DNA of 5,549 nucleotides from Magnetovibrio sp. (GCA_016763255.1 JAESUA010000315.1:1-5549), one strand, 5' to 3'; positions 1-5,549 are shown, numbered from the stretch's first letter. Numbers and translations: made by a program. Notes: generated by a model not told the origin, from the sequence alone.

Positions 1-1466
1 CCCGGTTGGCGTTTGGCCTGGGTCGCACGGTTGAACTCACTGGCGTTATAATCAAAGCCCCCCGACATCGCCAGAACCCGCCCGGTGTGCGGATCCAGGG
101 CCACAATCGCGCCTTGAATTTCGGGGATCTGACGCAGTCCGTAGGTGCCCTGCGGGTATTCAATGGTTTGTTGTTTTTTGCCTTTGCCGGTGGTGTAGCT
201 AAAGGTGCGCTGCACCGCAACCACATCGCCCACGGCCAAAACATCGCCAGGCCGGTGCACCACCTTGCCAAGGTATTCCCCCTTGATCCACTTGCGCGCC
301 CATTTCATTTCGCGCACCGGGATGGTCCCCGAAACCGCGGGAGAATTGCCCGTGCCTTGGACGAAAACATCGGCTTGTTGCTGATCCATCTTGATGACCA
401 CCGCCATCTGCCATTCGCCCAAGCCCTTGGGTGGCTTGAGGTCTTCAAGATTTTTCAGCGGCACGCTAGCCACTTCGATACGGGCTATCGGGCCGCGCCA
501 ACCATGGCGGCGATCATAAGCAATGAGGCCGTCGCGCAGGGTGCGTTCGGCAATCTCTTGTAAGCGCGGATCCAAGGTGGTGTGAACACTGAGGCCGCCG
601 GTATAAAGGCCGTCTTTGCCGTATTGGTCGTACAGCGCGCGGCGCACTTCTTCGGCAAAATAATCGGCGGTGACAAAATCGGTGCGATCACGGTTTTCCA
701 CCACCAAATCTTCGGCCTTGGCCATGCGCGCCTCAGCAGGGGTGATGTAGCCGTCTTCGGTCATGCGCCCGATCACCCAGTTGCGCCGCCCCACCGCAGC
801 GGCCTTTTTGCGCACCGGGTGATAGTTATTGGGTGCTTTGAGCAACGCGGCCAGATACGCGGTTTCGGCGATGCTCAACTCATCCAATGATTTGTTGAAA
901 TAATTCAACGCCGCCGCCGCGACCCCATAACCATTGCCCAGAAACACTTCGTTAAGATAAAGCTCCAAGATACGGTCTTTGGAAAAGGCCCGTTCGATGC
1001 GAAACGCCAGGATCGCTTCTTTGATTTTGCGCGCATAGGAAACTTCGTTGGTGAGCAAGAAGTTCTTGGCCACCTGCTGGGTGATAGTTGAAGCCCCCAC
1101 CGGACGACGGCCGGAGCCATAATTTTTGATGTTGGTCAGCACCGCGCGCAATAGCCCCAAGGGATCAATCCCCGGATGGCTATAAAAATGTTTATCTTCT
1201 GCCGCCAGAACGGCGTGTAAAACGCGGCGTGGAATCGCGCGAATGGGTACGAATACGCGTTTTTCGGTGGCATATTCGGCCAACAAGCGGCCATCGCTAG
1301 CATGCACACGGGTCATCACCGGCGGTTCATAGTGCGCCAACTGTTGATAATCAGGCAGGCCCTTGCCGTATTGCCAAAACACGTAAAGCCCCGCCCCCGC
1401 GGCGGCAAAACCACCAAACAAGGCAAGGCCAAACAGAACCATCAGGACTTTGAAAAAACGCTTCAT
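1..1466 (-). CDS. mrcA: Penicillin-binding protein 1A, N-terminal 488 codons (bifunctional class A PBP; cut by window edge)
   Basis: Class A PBPs sit in the inner membrane; in the periplasm they polymerise lipid II into glycan strands and cross-link the stem peptides. The ATG at 1466-1464 opens an uninterrupted frame to base 1. Residues 1-7 are basic (MKRFFKV), followed by a membrane anchor at about 8-31. The GT51 glycosyltransferase domain spans about 56-230: EDKHFYSHPGID with catalytic Glu90, GASTITQQ at 124-131, RKIKEAILAFRIER at 146-159, and KDRILELYLNEVFLGNGYG at 163-181. HGWRG at 321-325 opens the OB-fold (PCB_OB) domain typical of the PBP1A branch. The transpeptidase domain begins near 450 (ALDPHTGRVLAMSGG at 456-470). 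The frame stops at QPG, just before where SSFKP with the acylated Ser is expected, so the SxN and KTG motifs lie outside. Full-length relatives have about 800 residues. The ribosome site is weak (GAG three bases before ATG). It follows amiC by 117 bases on the same strand and is probably co-transcribed. Symbol could also be ponA or pbp1A. Confidence 0.96.
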   Translation of the reverse strand, partial: MKRFFKVLMVLFGLALFGGFAAAGAGLYVFWQYGKGLPDYQQLAHYEPPVMTRVHASDGRLLAEYATEKRVFVPIRAIPRRVLHAVLAAEDKHFYSHPGIDPLGLLRAVLTNIKNYGSGRRPVGASTITQQVAKNFLLTNEVSYARKIKEAILAFRIERAFSKDRILELYLNEVFLGNGYGVAAAALNYFNKSLDELSIAETAYLAALLKAPNNYHPVRKKAAAVGRRNWVIGRMTEDGYITPAEARMAKAEDLVVENRDRTDFVTADYFAEEVRRALYDQYGKDGLYTGGLSVHTTLDPRLQEIAERTLRDGLIAYDRRHGWRGPIARIEVASVPLKNLEDLKPPKGLGEWQMAVVIKMDQQQADVFVQGTGNSPAVSGTIPVREMKWARKWIKGEYLGKVVHRPGDVLAVGDVVAVQRTFSYTTGKGKKQQTIEYPQGTYGLRQIPEIQGAIVALDPHTGRVLAMSGGFDYNASEFNRATQAKRQP

Positions 1467-1519
1467 CTACTCAAAAGCCTGTGCCGTTCCGGGAAATATC
1501 TCAATACACGCCAAACATG

Positions 1520-1552
1520 GCCCCCATATGACTACTCGATGGTGTGGGGGGC
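1520..1552. other. Weak hairpin in the amiC-mrcA spacer
   Basis: The 117-base spacer between the amiC stop and the mrcA start contains one inverted repeat. GCCCCC (1520-1525) pairs with GGGGGC (1547-1552), with a few more pairs possible past a one-base bulge and a loop of about 14-20 bases. Read on the minus strand, the transcription direction of both genes, it is followed by ATGTTTGG and not by a T-run. It is therefore not a convincing intrinsic terminator. It may be an mRNA processing or stability element between the two cistrons, or chance. I see no strong promoter for mrcA in the spacer. Confidence 0.3.
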
Positions 1553-1583
1553 AAGTCGAAAACGTTGAGCGCGCGGAATAAGG

Positions 1584-2900
1584 TTAACGAATGCGCGCTT
1601 CTTCGGTGCCGCTAAAATGACGATCGATGCCTTTAACCATGGCCTTAGCCATAGTCCGGCGGTATTTTTTGCTCAGCAAATTGCGCTCATCCTGGCGGTT
1701 GGACAAGAACCCCATCTCCAACAACACAGAGGGCATGTCCGGGGCTTTGAGCACCGCAAACCCGGCAAAGCGATGGGAATTGCGCAGCAATTTGACCTCA
1801 CGCTTGAGCGCTTTGACCAATTCCTGGGCAAAGCGCGCCGACTGGTTCATGGTTTCGCGCTGGGCCAGATCGAGCAAGATGTTGGTCACATCCTTGCTTT
1901 CCGTCGACAAATCGATGCCAGCGATCAAATCTGCTTTGTTTTCTTTGGCCGCCAATTTAGCTGCCTCTTTATCCGAAGCGCGTTCCGACAGGGTGTAAAT
2001 CGACAACCCCCTGGTTTTACGGTTTTTAACCGAATCGGCGTGAACGGAGATAAACAATTCCGCCCCGGCGCGACGCGCCACCTTCACCCGATCACGCAAG
2101 CGTAAAAAAATATCACGATTACGCGTCAGCACCACTTTATAACGCCCGGTGGCCTCCAACGCTTTTTTCAAATCGCGCGCCATCGCCAAGGTGATGTTCT
2201 TTTCATACGACTTGCCAATCCCGATGGTGCCCGGATCAACACCGCCATGGCCCGCATCGATGGCGATGATATGCTTACCCGGAACCGAGGGTTTACGCGG
2301 TGTAATCAAGGTTTTAGGGGCACGCGGACGAACCGGGGTGACGATGGTCGGCGGTGCATTGGGGATCACCGTGGTCACCAGGGCGTCGAGGCTTTTACGC
2401 GCTTTTTCCCGCTGTGCGGCCAAATGTTCAAGAAATTGAGTTTCCGAAGTGGGCGCGAGGTCCATCACAAAACGCCAGCGCTTACCGTCCACCGGTTTGA
2501 GCATGAAGCTGCTTTGCACATCCACCGGGCCTTTGACGTCCAATACCATGCGCGACGTCCCCGGGGTAAACAGGCCATAGCGCATGCGGCTAAAAACGCC
2601 CTTGTTTTCCGGTAAATTATGGGTGTCTAGATTCCACGCCACTTCGGGGAAATTAATCACCACGCGATAAGGTTCGGGCAACGTGAAAACATCGAATTTC
2701 AGCTTGCGATCCAAATCCAGCACAATGCGCGTGCGCTCTCCATGCTGACCGATGCGCACATCCCAAATCTGCGCCACCGCCCCAAGTTTGGGCTTTGCCC
2801 CCTGGCTGGCAGCCCCAGCATCCGTGATGGGAAGGCAAAATCCCAACACCAACAATGCCAAGGAGGCGGCCATCGTGCATGGTGAAAAACGAAAATTCAT
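1584..2900 (-). CDS. amiC: N-acetylmuramoyl-L-alanine amidase, AmiC type (AMIN + Amidase_3)
   Basis: Periplasmic zinc hydrolase that cuts the amide bond between N-acetylmuramic acid and L-alanine; this family splits septal peptidoglycan during division. It is complete at 438 aa. Residues 1-31 are a Sec-type signal peptide: hydrophobic core about 11-25, probable cleavage after an A-x-A type end near 28-31. The AMIN domain (about 40-150), which targets amidases to septal wall, is followed by a charged, proline-rich linker (about 151-208). Amidase_3 spans about 210-430: DAGHGGVDPG with zinc ligand His218, YEKNITL with Glu233, FISVHADS with His287, and LLEMGFLSN with catalytic Glu395. Residues 305-353 (KENKADLIAGIDL, then LLDLAQRETM) match the regulatory helix insert that occludes the active site in AmiA/B/C enzymes until an EnvC/NlpD-type activator binds. 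Start ATG at 2900 is chosen because it gives a full signal peptide, although no clear Shine-Dalgarno precedes it; Met10 is a poorer alternative. Lies upstream of mrcA on the same strand. Confidence 0.96.
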   Translation of the reverse strand: MNFRFSPCTMAASLALLVLGFCLPITDAGAASQGAKPKLGAVAQIWDVRIGQHGERTRIVLDLDRKLKFDVFTLPEPYRVVINFPEVAWNLDTHNLPENKGVFSRMRYGLFTPGTSRMVLDVKGPVDVQSSFMLKPVDGKRWRFVMDLAPTSETQFLEHLAAQREKARKSLDALVTTVIPNAPPTIVTPVRPRAPKTLITPRKPSVPGKHIIAIDAGHGGVDPGTIGIGKSYEKNITLAMARDLKKALEATGRYKVVLTRNRDIFLRLRDRVKVARRAGAELFISVHADSVKNRKTRGLSIYTLSERASDKEAAKLAAKENKADLIAGIDLSTESKDVTNILLDLAQRETMNQSARFAQELVKALKREVKLLRNSHRFAGFAVLKAPDMPSVLLEMGFLSNRQDERNLLSKKYRRTMAKAMVKGIDRHFSGTEEARIR

Positions 2901-2937
2901 CAGTTTTAGTCGGCATCCATTTTTGTGATCGGCCTAT

Positions 2938-2966
2938 TCATAACCGGTTCAACTTAACTCAAACAA
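2938..2966 (-). promoter_or_regulatory. Candidate amiC promoter
   Basis: On the minus strand TTGTTT (2966-2961) and TTATGA (2943-2938) are separated by 17 bases. The shifted -10 TATGAA (2942-2937) gives 18 bases. These are fair matches to the housekeeping sigma factor consensus and would start transcription near 2930, about 30 bases before the amiC ATG. A direct repeat CTTAAC (2953-2958 and 2968-2973 on the plus strand, 15 bases apart) overlaps this element. Assigned by eye only. Confidence 0.35.
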
Positions 2967-3019
2967 GCTTAACGCTTCCCAAATGCTGAGATTTTTATGA
3001 TAGTTAGGTAGCATTAATT

Positions 3020-3049
3020 AAATCATTTAGACGATTGTCTAATCAATTT
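3020..3049. promoter_or_regulatory. 30-bp imperfect palindrome, candidate operator in the divergent region
   Basis: TTAGAC (3027-3032), GATT, GTCTAA (3037-3042) is a perfect 6-bp inverted repeat. Extending each arm to 13 bases (3020-3032 against 3037-3049) gives 10 of 13 matching positions, with AAAT/ATTT at the outer ends. The size and symmetry fit a site for a dimeric helix-turn-helix regulator. It lies in an AT-rich stretch between the divergent amiC and rne promoters, and its right arm overlaps the proposed -35 of rne. The binding protein cannot be named. As RNA it would be only a short AU-rich hairpin, and it probably lies upstream of the rne transcript. Confidence 0.4.
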
Positions 3050-3063
3050 ACTACCGTTATCTT
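3035..3063 (+). promoter_or_regulatory. Candidate rne promoter
   Basis: TTGTCT (3035-3040) and TATCTT (3058-3063) are separated by exactly 17 bases. Each hexamer matches the sigma-70 consensus at four of six positions. Transcription would start near 3070, giving an rne leader of close to 400 bases, similar in scale to the long (about 360-base) leader known for E. coli rne. TATATT at 3087-3092 is an alternative -10, but it lacks a good -35 at a usual distance. Confidence 0.35.
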
Positions 3064-3097
3064 AACCACAACTGGTGTTGATTGGGTATATTCCCCA

Positions 3098-3106
3098 TTA
3101 TCCACA
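3098..3106 (+). promoter_or_regulatory. Perfect DnaA-box 9-mer
   Basis: TTATCCACA matches the strong DnaA-binding consensus TTATNCACA exactly. It stands just downstream of the candidate rne promoter and next to an AT-rich stretch (about 2990-3065). No second perfect box is visible nearby; TGTGCATGA at 3254-3262 (minus) is one mismatch away. A single box suggests at most DnaA-dependent regulation, not an origin. A chance match in a window of this size is possible. Confidence 0.4.
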
Positions 3107-3118
3107 CAGTTAAACAGA

Positions 3119-3140
3119 GTTTTCCGCAAGCGCGGAAAGC
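3119..3140 (+). other. Leader hairpin 1
   Basis: TTTCCGC (3121-3127), loop AAGC, GCGGAAA (3132-3138) is a perfect 7-bp stem. The flanking bases 3119-3120 and 3139-3140 extend it to 9 pairs with one G-U. It is one of the more stable-looking small hairpins of the leader. Part of its right arm is followed directly by a second GCGGAA copy (3139-3144), which can also pair with TTCCGC at 3182-3187, so alternative folds are possible. Confidence 0.5.
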
Positions 3141-3144
3141 GGAA

Positions 3145-3175
3145 GGCGGCGAATTCCCCAGTTTTTTGCGCCGCC
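3145..3175 (+). other. Leader hairpin 2 with U-rich loop
   Basis: GGCGGCG (3145-3151) pairs perfectly with CGCCGCC (3169-3175), leaving a 17-base loop that holds CCCC and a run of six T (3162-3167). An outer stem is possible between GCGGAA (3139-3144) and TTCCGC (3182-3187). The U-run sits inside the loop and not after the stem, so this is not an intrinsic terminator. A GC-rich stem with a single-stranded U-rich loop is the kind of site RNase E or Hfq can bind; that function is inference. Confidence 0.5.
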
Positions 3176-3198
3176 AAGAGGTTCCGCCACAGGACGCC

Positions 3199-3212
3199 GG
3201 GTCACGTGACCC
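3199..3212. repeat. 14-bp perfect palindrome in the rne leader
   Basis: GGGTCACGTGACCC is a perfect dyad with no spacer. As DNA it could be a compact operator; as RNA it folds to a 5-bp stem with an ACGU loop. It is followed two bases later by another inverted repeat, so a tandem hairpin role in the leader is equally possible. Confidence 0.45.
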
Positions 3213-3214
3213 AC

Positions 3215-3228
3215 AACCGTCCACGGTT
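3215..3228 (+). other. Leader hairpin 4
   Basis: AACCGT, CC, ACGGTT is a perfect 6-bp inverted repeat with a 2-base centre. In RNA it would form AACCG/CGGUU around a 4-base UCCA loop. It lies right after the 14-bp palindrome and before AAGGAATACCCCCGC. No T-run follows. Confidence 0.4.
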
Positions 3229-3281
3229 CAAGGAATACCCCCGCAAAACCGCTTGTGCATGAATAAAGGTTTCAACCCTAT

Positions 3282-3302
3282 GCTTGCCAGCAGCGCGCAA
3301 GC
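3282..3302 (+). other. Leader hairpin 5
   Basis: GCTTGC (3282-3287) pairs perfectly with GCAAGC (3297-3302) across a 9-base loop. No T-run follows, so it is not a terminator. It lies about 165 bases before the rne start codon. Confidence 0.35.
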
Positions 3303-3451
3303 CGCAATGACATTTATCCCGGTCGTCCATGAGATCCATGTGACGGCGGGCTTGTCTGTGTGCGCGCCTGACAGCAAACAAAACAGCGTATTCAACGGCC
3401 ATCCTGGTTCTGGACATCTGTTCCAAAGCCGGGACGATCTTGGGTACCCTT

Positions 3452-3455
3452 GGAG
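3452..3455 (+). promoter_or_regulatory. rne ribosome binding site, possibly sequestered
   Basis: GGAG lies 11 bases before the ATG at 3467, a slightly long spacing, and supports this start for rne. The downstream ATG at 3479 (Met5) is less likely because family members begin with a few residues before the MLIDA motif. TTCCAA at 3421-3426 can pair with TTGGAG at 3450-3455 (six pairs, one G-U), which would hide the Shine-Dalgarno in a hairpin around a 23-base loop. Confidence 0.5.
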
Positions 3456-3466
3456 TTTCAATTTCA

Positions 3467-5549
3467 ATGACCAAACGCATGCTCATCGATGCGGCCCACC
3501 CGGAAGAGATCCGGGTCACGGTCGTAGACGGCAATCAACTTGAAGATTTCGACGTAGAGGTTTCTTCTAGAAGGCAGCTTAAAGGCAACATCTATCTCGC
3601 AAAAGTCATCCGTGTGGAGCCATCGCTCCAGGCGGCCTTTGTCGATTATGGTGGAAACCGCCACGGTTTCCTGGCTTTCAGCGAAATCCACCCGGATTAT
3701 TACCAAATCCCCGTCGCCGATCGGCCCGACGCACATGACGAAGCGCCTATTGAAGCGCAAACAGCTGATGCCGCGGCCGAAGAGACGGCTGTTTTGGATG
3801 CCGGACAAGACCACAACGGCGAAGAGAACGAAGAAAGCAACGGCGACGCCTCGAACGGCGAAAATGGCCCGGAAGACGGCCCGGTCGAAACCCTGGGTGG
3901 TGACGACAGCGACGAAGTGGAAGAGACCCATAAGCGCCGCTCGCCGCCGATCAAACAGTACAAGATCCAAGAAGTCATCAAGCGCCGTCAGGTTCTGCTG
4001 ATTCAGGTGGTCAAAGAAGAACGCGGCAACAAGGGTGCGGCGCTGACCACCTACATGTCGCTGGCCGGTCGCTATTGTGTGTTGATGCCCAACACCGCCC
4101 GTGGTGGCGGCATTTCGCGCAAGATCACCAATTCAGCCGACCGCAAGGCGCTGAAGGAAATTCTGACCAGCCTCGAAGTCCCCGAAGGCATGGCCGTTAT
4201 TCTGCGCACCGCAGGCATCGGACGCACCAAGGCCGAGATCAAGCGCGATTTTGAATACCTCATCCGGCTGTGGAACAACGTCCGGGATTTGACCCTAGAA
4301 TCCACCGCGCCGACGCTGGTTCACGAAGAAGGCGACATCGTGCGCCGTTCGATCCGTGATCTCTATTCGCGTGACATCGACGACATCCAGGTCGAAGGCG
4401 ATGAAGCTTACCGCGCCGCCAAGGATTTCATGAAGCTTTTGATCCCCAGCCACGCACGCCGGGTCAAACAGTATAAAGACCCAACCGTACCGCTGTTTCG
4501 CAGCGCCGGCGTGGAAAGCCAGTTGGACGCGATCCACACCCCGGTGGTGCACCTGCCCTCTGGCGGTTATTTGGTGATCAACCCGACCGAAGCGTTGGTC
4601 TCCATCGACGTCAACTCGGGCCGCTCCACCAAAGAACGCAACATCGAAGAAACCGCCGTCAAGACCAACCTGGAAGCGGCAACTGAGGTTGCGCGTCAGC
4701 TGCGTCTGCGCGATTTGGCCGGCCTGGTGGTCATCGATTTCATCGATATGGACGTCAACCGCAACAATTCGATGGTCGAACGGCGCATGAAAGACGCGCT
4801 CAAACATGACCGGGCGCGCATTCAGGTGGGGCGTATCAGCCCATTTGGCCTGTTGGAAACGTCGCGCCAACGCATGCGTCCCAGCATCATCGAAACCTCG
4901 TCTGAGCCCTGCCCGCATTGCGCCGGCACTGGCGTCCGCCGGTCCACCGAAAGCACCGCCCTGGTGGTGCTGCGCGCCATCGACGAAGAGGGCGCAAACC
5001 GCCGCGCCGCGGAACTGACCGTGCACGTGCCGACCTCGGTCGCCCTTTATATCCTGAATCATAAGCGTGACGCGCTGATGGAACTGGAAGCCAAGTACGG
5101 TATGCAGGTCTTGCTGGCCAATGACGATTCACTGATCCCACCGGATTTGCGCTTGGAACGCACCAAAAACCATGAAGGCGAAACCATTTCCGAAATGGTC
5201 GCCAACGTGCGTGCCGATGCCAACGAAGATGCCAGCCGCAAGCGCCGCCGCCGTCGTCGGGGCCGCAAGCGTGAAGATGGCGAAGGCATGGAAATCCAGG
5301 CCGCTGAAACTGTTGAAACCGTTGAAACCACCCAAGCCAGCACCGAATCCACCGAAGCTGGTGACACAGCTGACGCTGAAACCGGCGAAGAGGGTGATGA
5401 GAACAAAAACAAGCGCCGTCGTCGCTCACGCCGCGGTGGGCGTCGTCGTCGTCGCAACCCGGACAACGCTGTTAAAGCCAACGCAGAAGCAACAGGCGAA
5501 GGCAGTGAAAGTACGGCCGAGTCCGGTACGGGCGAAGCGGTCCAAGCCG
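3467..5549 (+). CDS. rne: Ribonuclease E, first 694 codons (C-terminus outside window)
   Basis: Endoribonuclease that cuts single-stranded, A/U-rich RNA in mRNA decay and in rRNA and tRNA processing; its C-terminal part usually scaffolds the degradosome. The frame is open from ATG 3467 to the window end. The RNase H-like start (MLIDAAHPEEIRV) leads into the S1 domain (about 35-165: GNIYLAKVIRVEPSLQAAFVDYG, HGFLAFSEI). A 25-acid, nearly base-free insert at about 84-155 splits the S1 domain; inserts of this type are known in alphaproteobacterial RNase E. The 5'-sensor has LRTAGIGRT with Arg247 and Thr248. The DNase I-like catalytic domain has VSIDVNSGR (Asp381) and VVIDFIDMD (Asp424), the two magnesium ligands, and zinc-link CPHCAGTG (Cys482, Cys485). 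All these sites are offset by a constant 78 from E. coli numbering, so the only net insertion is the acidic one. After about residue 585 the protein is disordered: two arginine blocks (591-602 and 649-663) flank an acidic Thr/Glu stretch. The degradosome-binding C-terminus is not seen. RNase G is excluded by length and the basic tail. Confidence 0.97.
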   Translation, partial: MTKRMLIDAAHPEEIRVTVVDGNQLEDFDVEVSSRRQLKGNIYLAKVIRVEPSLQAAFVDYGGNRHGFLAFSEIHPDYYQIPVADRPDAHDEAPIEAQTADAAAEETAVLDAGQDHNGEENEESNGDASNGENGPEDGPVETLGGDDSDEVEETHKRRSPPIKQYKIQEVIKRRQVLLIQVVKEERGNKGAALTTYMSLAGRYCVLMPNTARGGGISRKITNSADRKALKEILTSLEVPEGMAVILRTAGIGRTKAEIKRDFEYLIRLWNNVRDLTLESTAPTLVHEEGDIVRRSIRDLYSRDIDDIQVEGDEAYRAAKDFMKLLIPSHARRVKQYKDPTVPLFRSAGVESQLDAIHTPVVHLPSGGYLVINPTEALVSIDVNSGRSTKERNIEETAVKTNLEAATEVARQLRLRDLAGLVVIDFIDMDVNRNNSMVERRMKDALKHDRARIQVGRISPFGLLETSRQRMRPSIIETSSEPCPHCAGTGVRRSTESTALVVLRAIDEEGANRRAAELTVHVPTSVALYILNHKRDALMELEAKYGMQVLLANDDSLIPPDLRLERTKNHEGETISEMVANVRADANEDASRKRRRRRRGRKREDGEGMEIQAAETVETVETTQASTESTEAGDTADAETGEEGDENKNKRRRRSRRGGRRRRRNPDNAVKANAEATGEGSESTAESGTGEAVQA
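5303..5329 (+). repeat. rne: Three tandem 9-base repeats inside rne
   Basis: GCTGAAACT, GTTGAAACC, GTTGAAACC are consecutive in-frame 9-mers encoding AET-VET-VET. They lie in the disordered acidic linker between the two arginine-rich blocks of RNase E. Such microrepeats vary readily in length by slippage; here they are in frame and do not disturb the gene. Confidence 0.7.

Larger units (their letters stand above)
3070..3466 (+). promoter_or_regulatory. Long structured 5' leader of rne
   Basis: This roughly 400-base stretch before the RNase E start has no convincing gene on either strand. The open frames crossing it lack ribosome sites and family resemblance. It contains a run of inverted repeats that would form hairpins in the rne mRNA: 3119-3140, 3145-3175, 3199-3212, 3215-3228 and 3282-3302. 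In E. coli and relatives a long rne leader with hairpins lets RNase E control its own mRNA. In rhizobia a small RNA family (alpha-r45) has, as I recall, been described from this same position between an amidase gene and rne. Here the equivalent role is inferred from position and structure only. The 5' end rests on the candidate promoter. Confidence 0.5.

Noticed and set aside
6..563. 185-codon plus-strand frame at the window start
   Set aside because: It is antisense to the OB-fold region of PBP1A, whose frame is continuous and carries family motifs.
1520..1552. Intrinsic terminator between amiC and mrcA
   Set aside because: The stem is short, the loop is long, and no T-run follows on the transcribed strand.
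1617..2105. Plus-strand frames opposite amiC
   Set aside because: They overlap the conserved Amidase_3 domain encoded on the minus strand and show no domain of their own.
2953..2973. CtrA-type site formed by two TTAA units
   Set aside because: The two TTAA units are 11 bases apart, whereas the CtrA consensus requires 7.
2990..3110. Replication origin (AT-rich stretch next to a DnaA box)
   Set aside because: Only one perfect DnaA box is visible, and the neighbouring genes are not those usually found at alphaproteobacterial origins.
3228..3467. 79-codon minus-strand frame with a hydrophobic stretch in the rne leader
   Set aside because: No family resemblance. The hydrophobic run arises opposite a sequence better explained as an mRNA leader, and no promoter or ribosome site supports it.
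3259..3543. 95-codon plus-strand frame beginning ATG at 3259 and overlapping the rne start out of frame
   Set aside because: No Shine-Dalgarno at the usual distance, no recognisable domain, and its last third lies within the well-supported rne coding sequence in another frame.
4295..5062. 255-codon minus-strand frame opposite rne
   Set aside because: It lies antisense to the RNase E catalytic domain, whose motifs are all intact. Its composition (many His, Asp, Gly, Phe) is that of a reverse-strand shadow.

Overview
The window is a piece of an alphaproteobacterial chromosome. It carries three core housekeeping genes in a known arrangement: a two-gene peptidoglycan block on the minus strand (AmiC-type amidase, then penicillin-binding protein 1A) diverging from an RNase E gene on the plus strand. 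Alphaproteobacterial origin is inferred from this gene order, from the long acidic insert in the S1 domain of RNase E, and from the sequence style of all three proteins. Moderate GC and protein character fit a Rhodospirillales-like lineage, but genus cannot be fixed from this sequence alone.

Layout. Positions 1-1466 (minus) hold the first 488 codons of mrcA. It is cut by the window edge just before the expected transpeptidase SxxK motif. Positions 1467-1583 are a short spacer with one weak hairpin. Positions 1584-2900 (minus) hold a complete amiC (438 aa) with signal peptide, AMIN domain and zinc amidase domain. Positions 2901-3466 are a 566-base non-coding divergent region. Its amiC-proximal half is AT-rich, with candidate promoters for both directions and a 30-bp imperfect palindrome. 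Its rne-proximal half looks like a long, hairpin-rich mRNA leader and also holds a perfect DnaA-box 9-mer. Positions 3467-5549 (plus) hold 694 codons of rne, cut by the window edge inside its arginine-rich, disordered C-terminal part.

How the genes work together. AmiC (peptide removal from glycan strands, cell separation) and PBP1A (glycan polymerisation and cross-linking) both act on the wall in the periplasm and are probably co-transcribed. RNase E is the main mRNA-decay and RNA-processing endonuclease and the degradosome scaffold; its link to the wall genes is positional.

I see no mobile element, CRISPR array, tRNA/rRNA, toxin-antitoxin pair or undescribed multi-gene system. The part most worth a second look is the 2901-3466 divergent region, especially the structured rne leader, which may be an autoregulatory element or a source of a small RNA.
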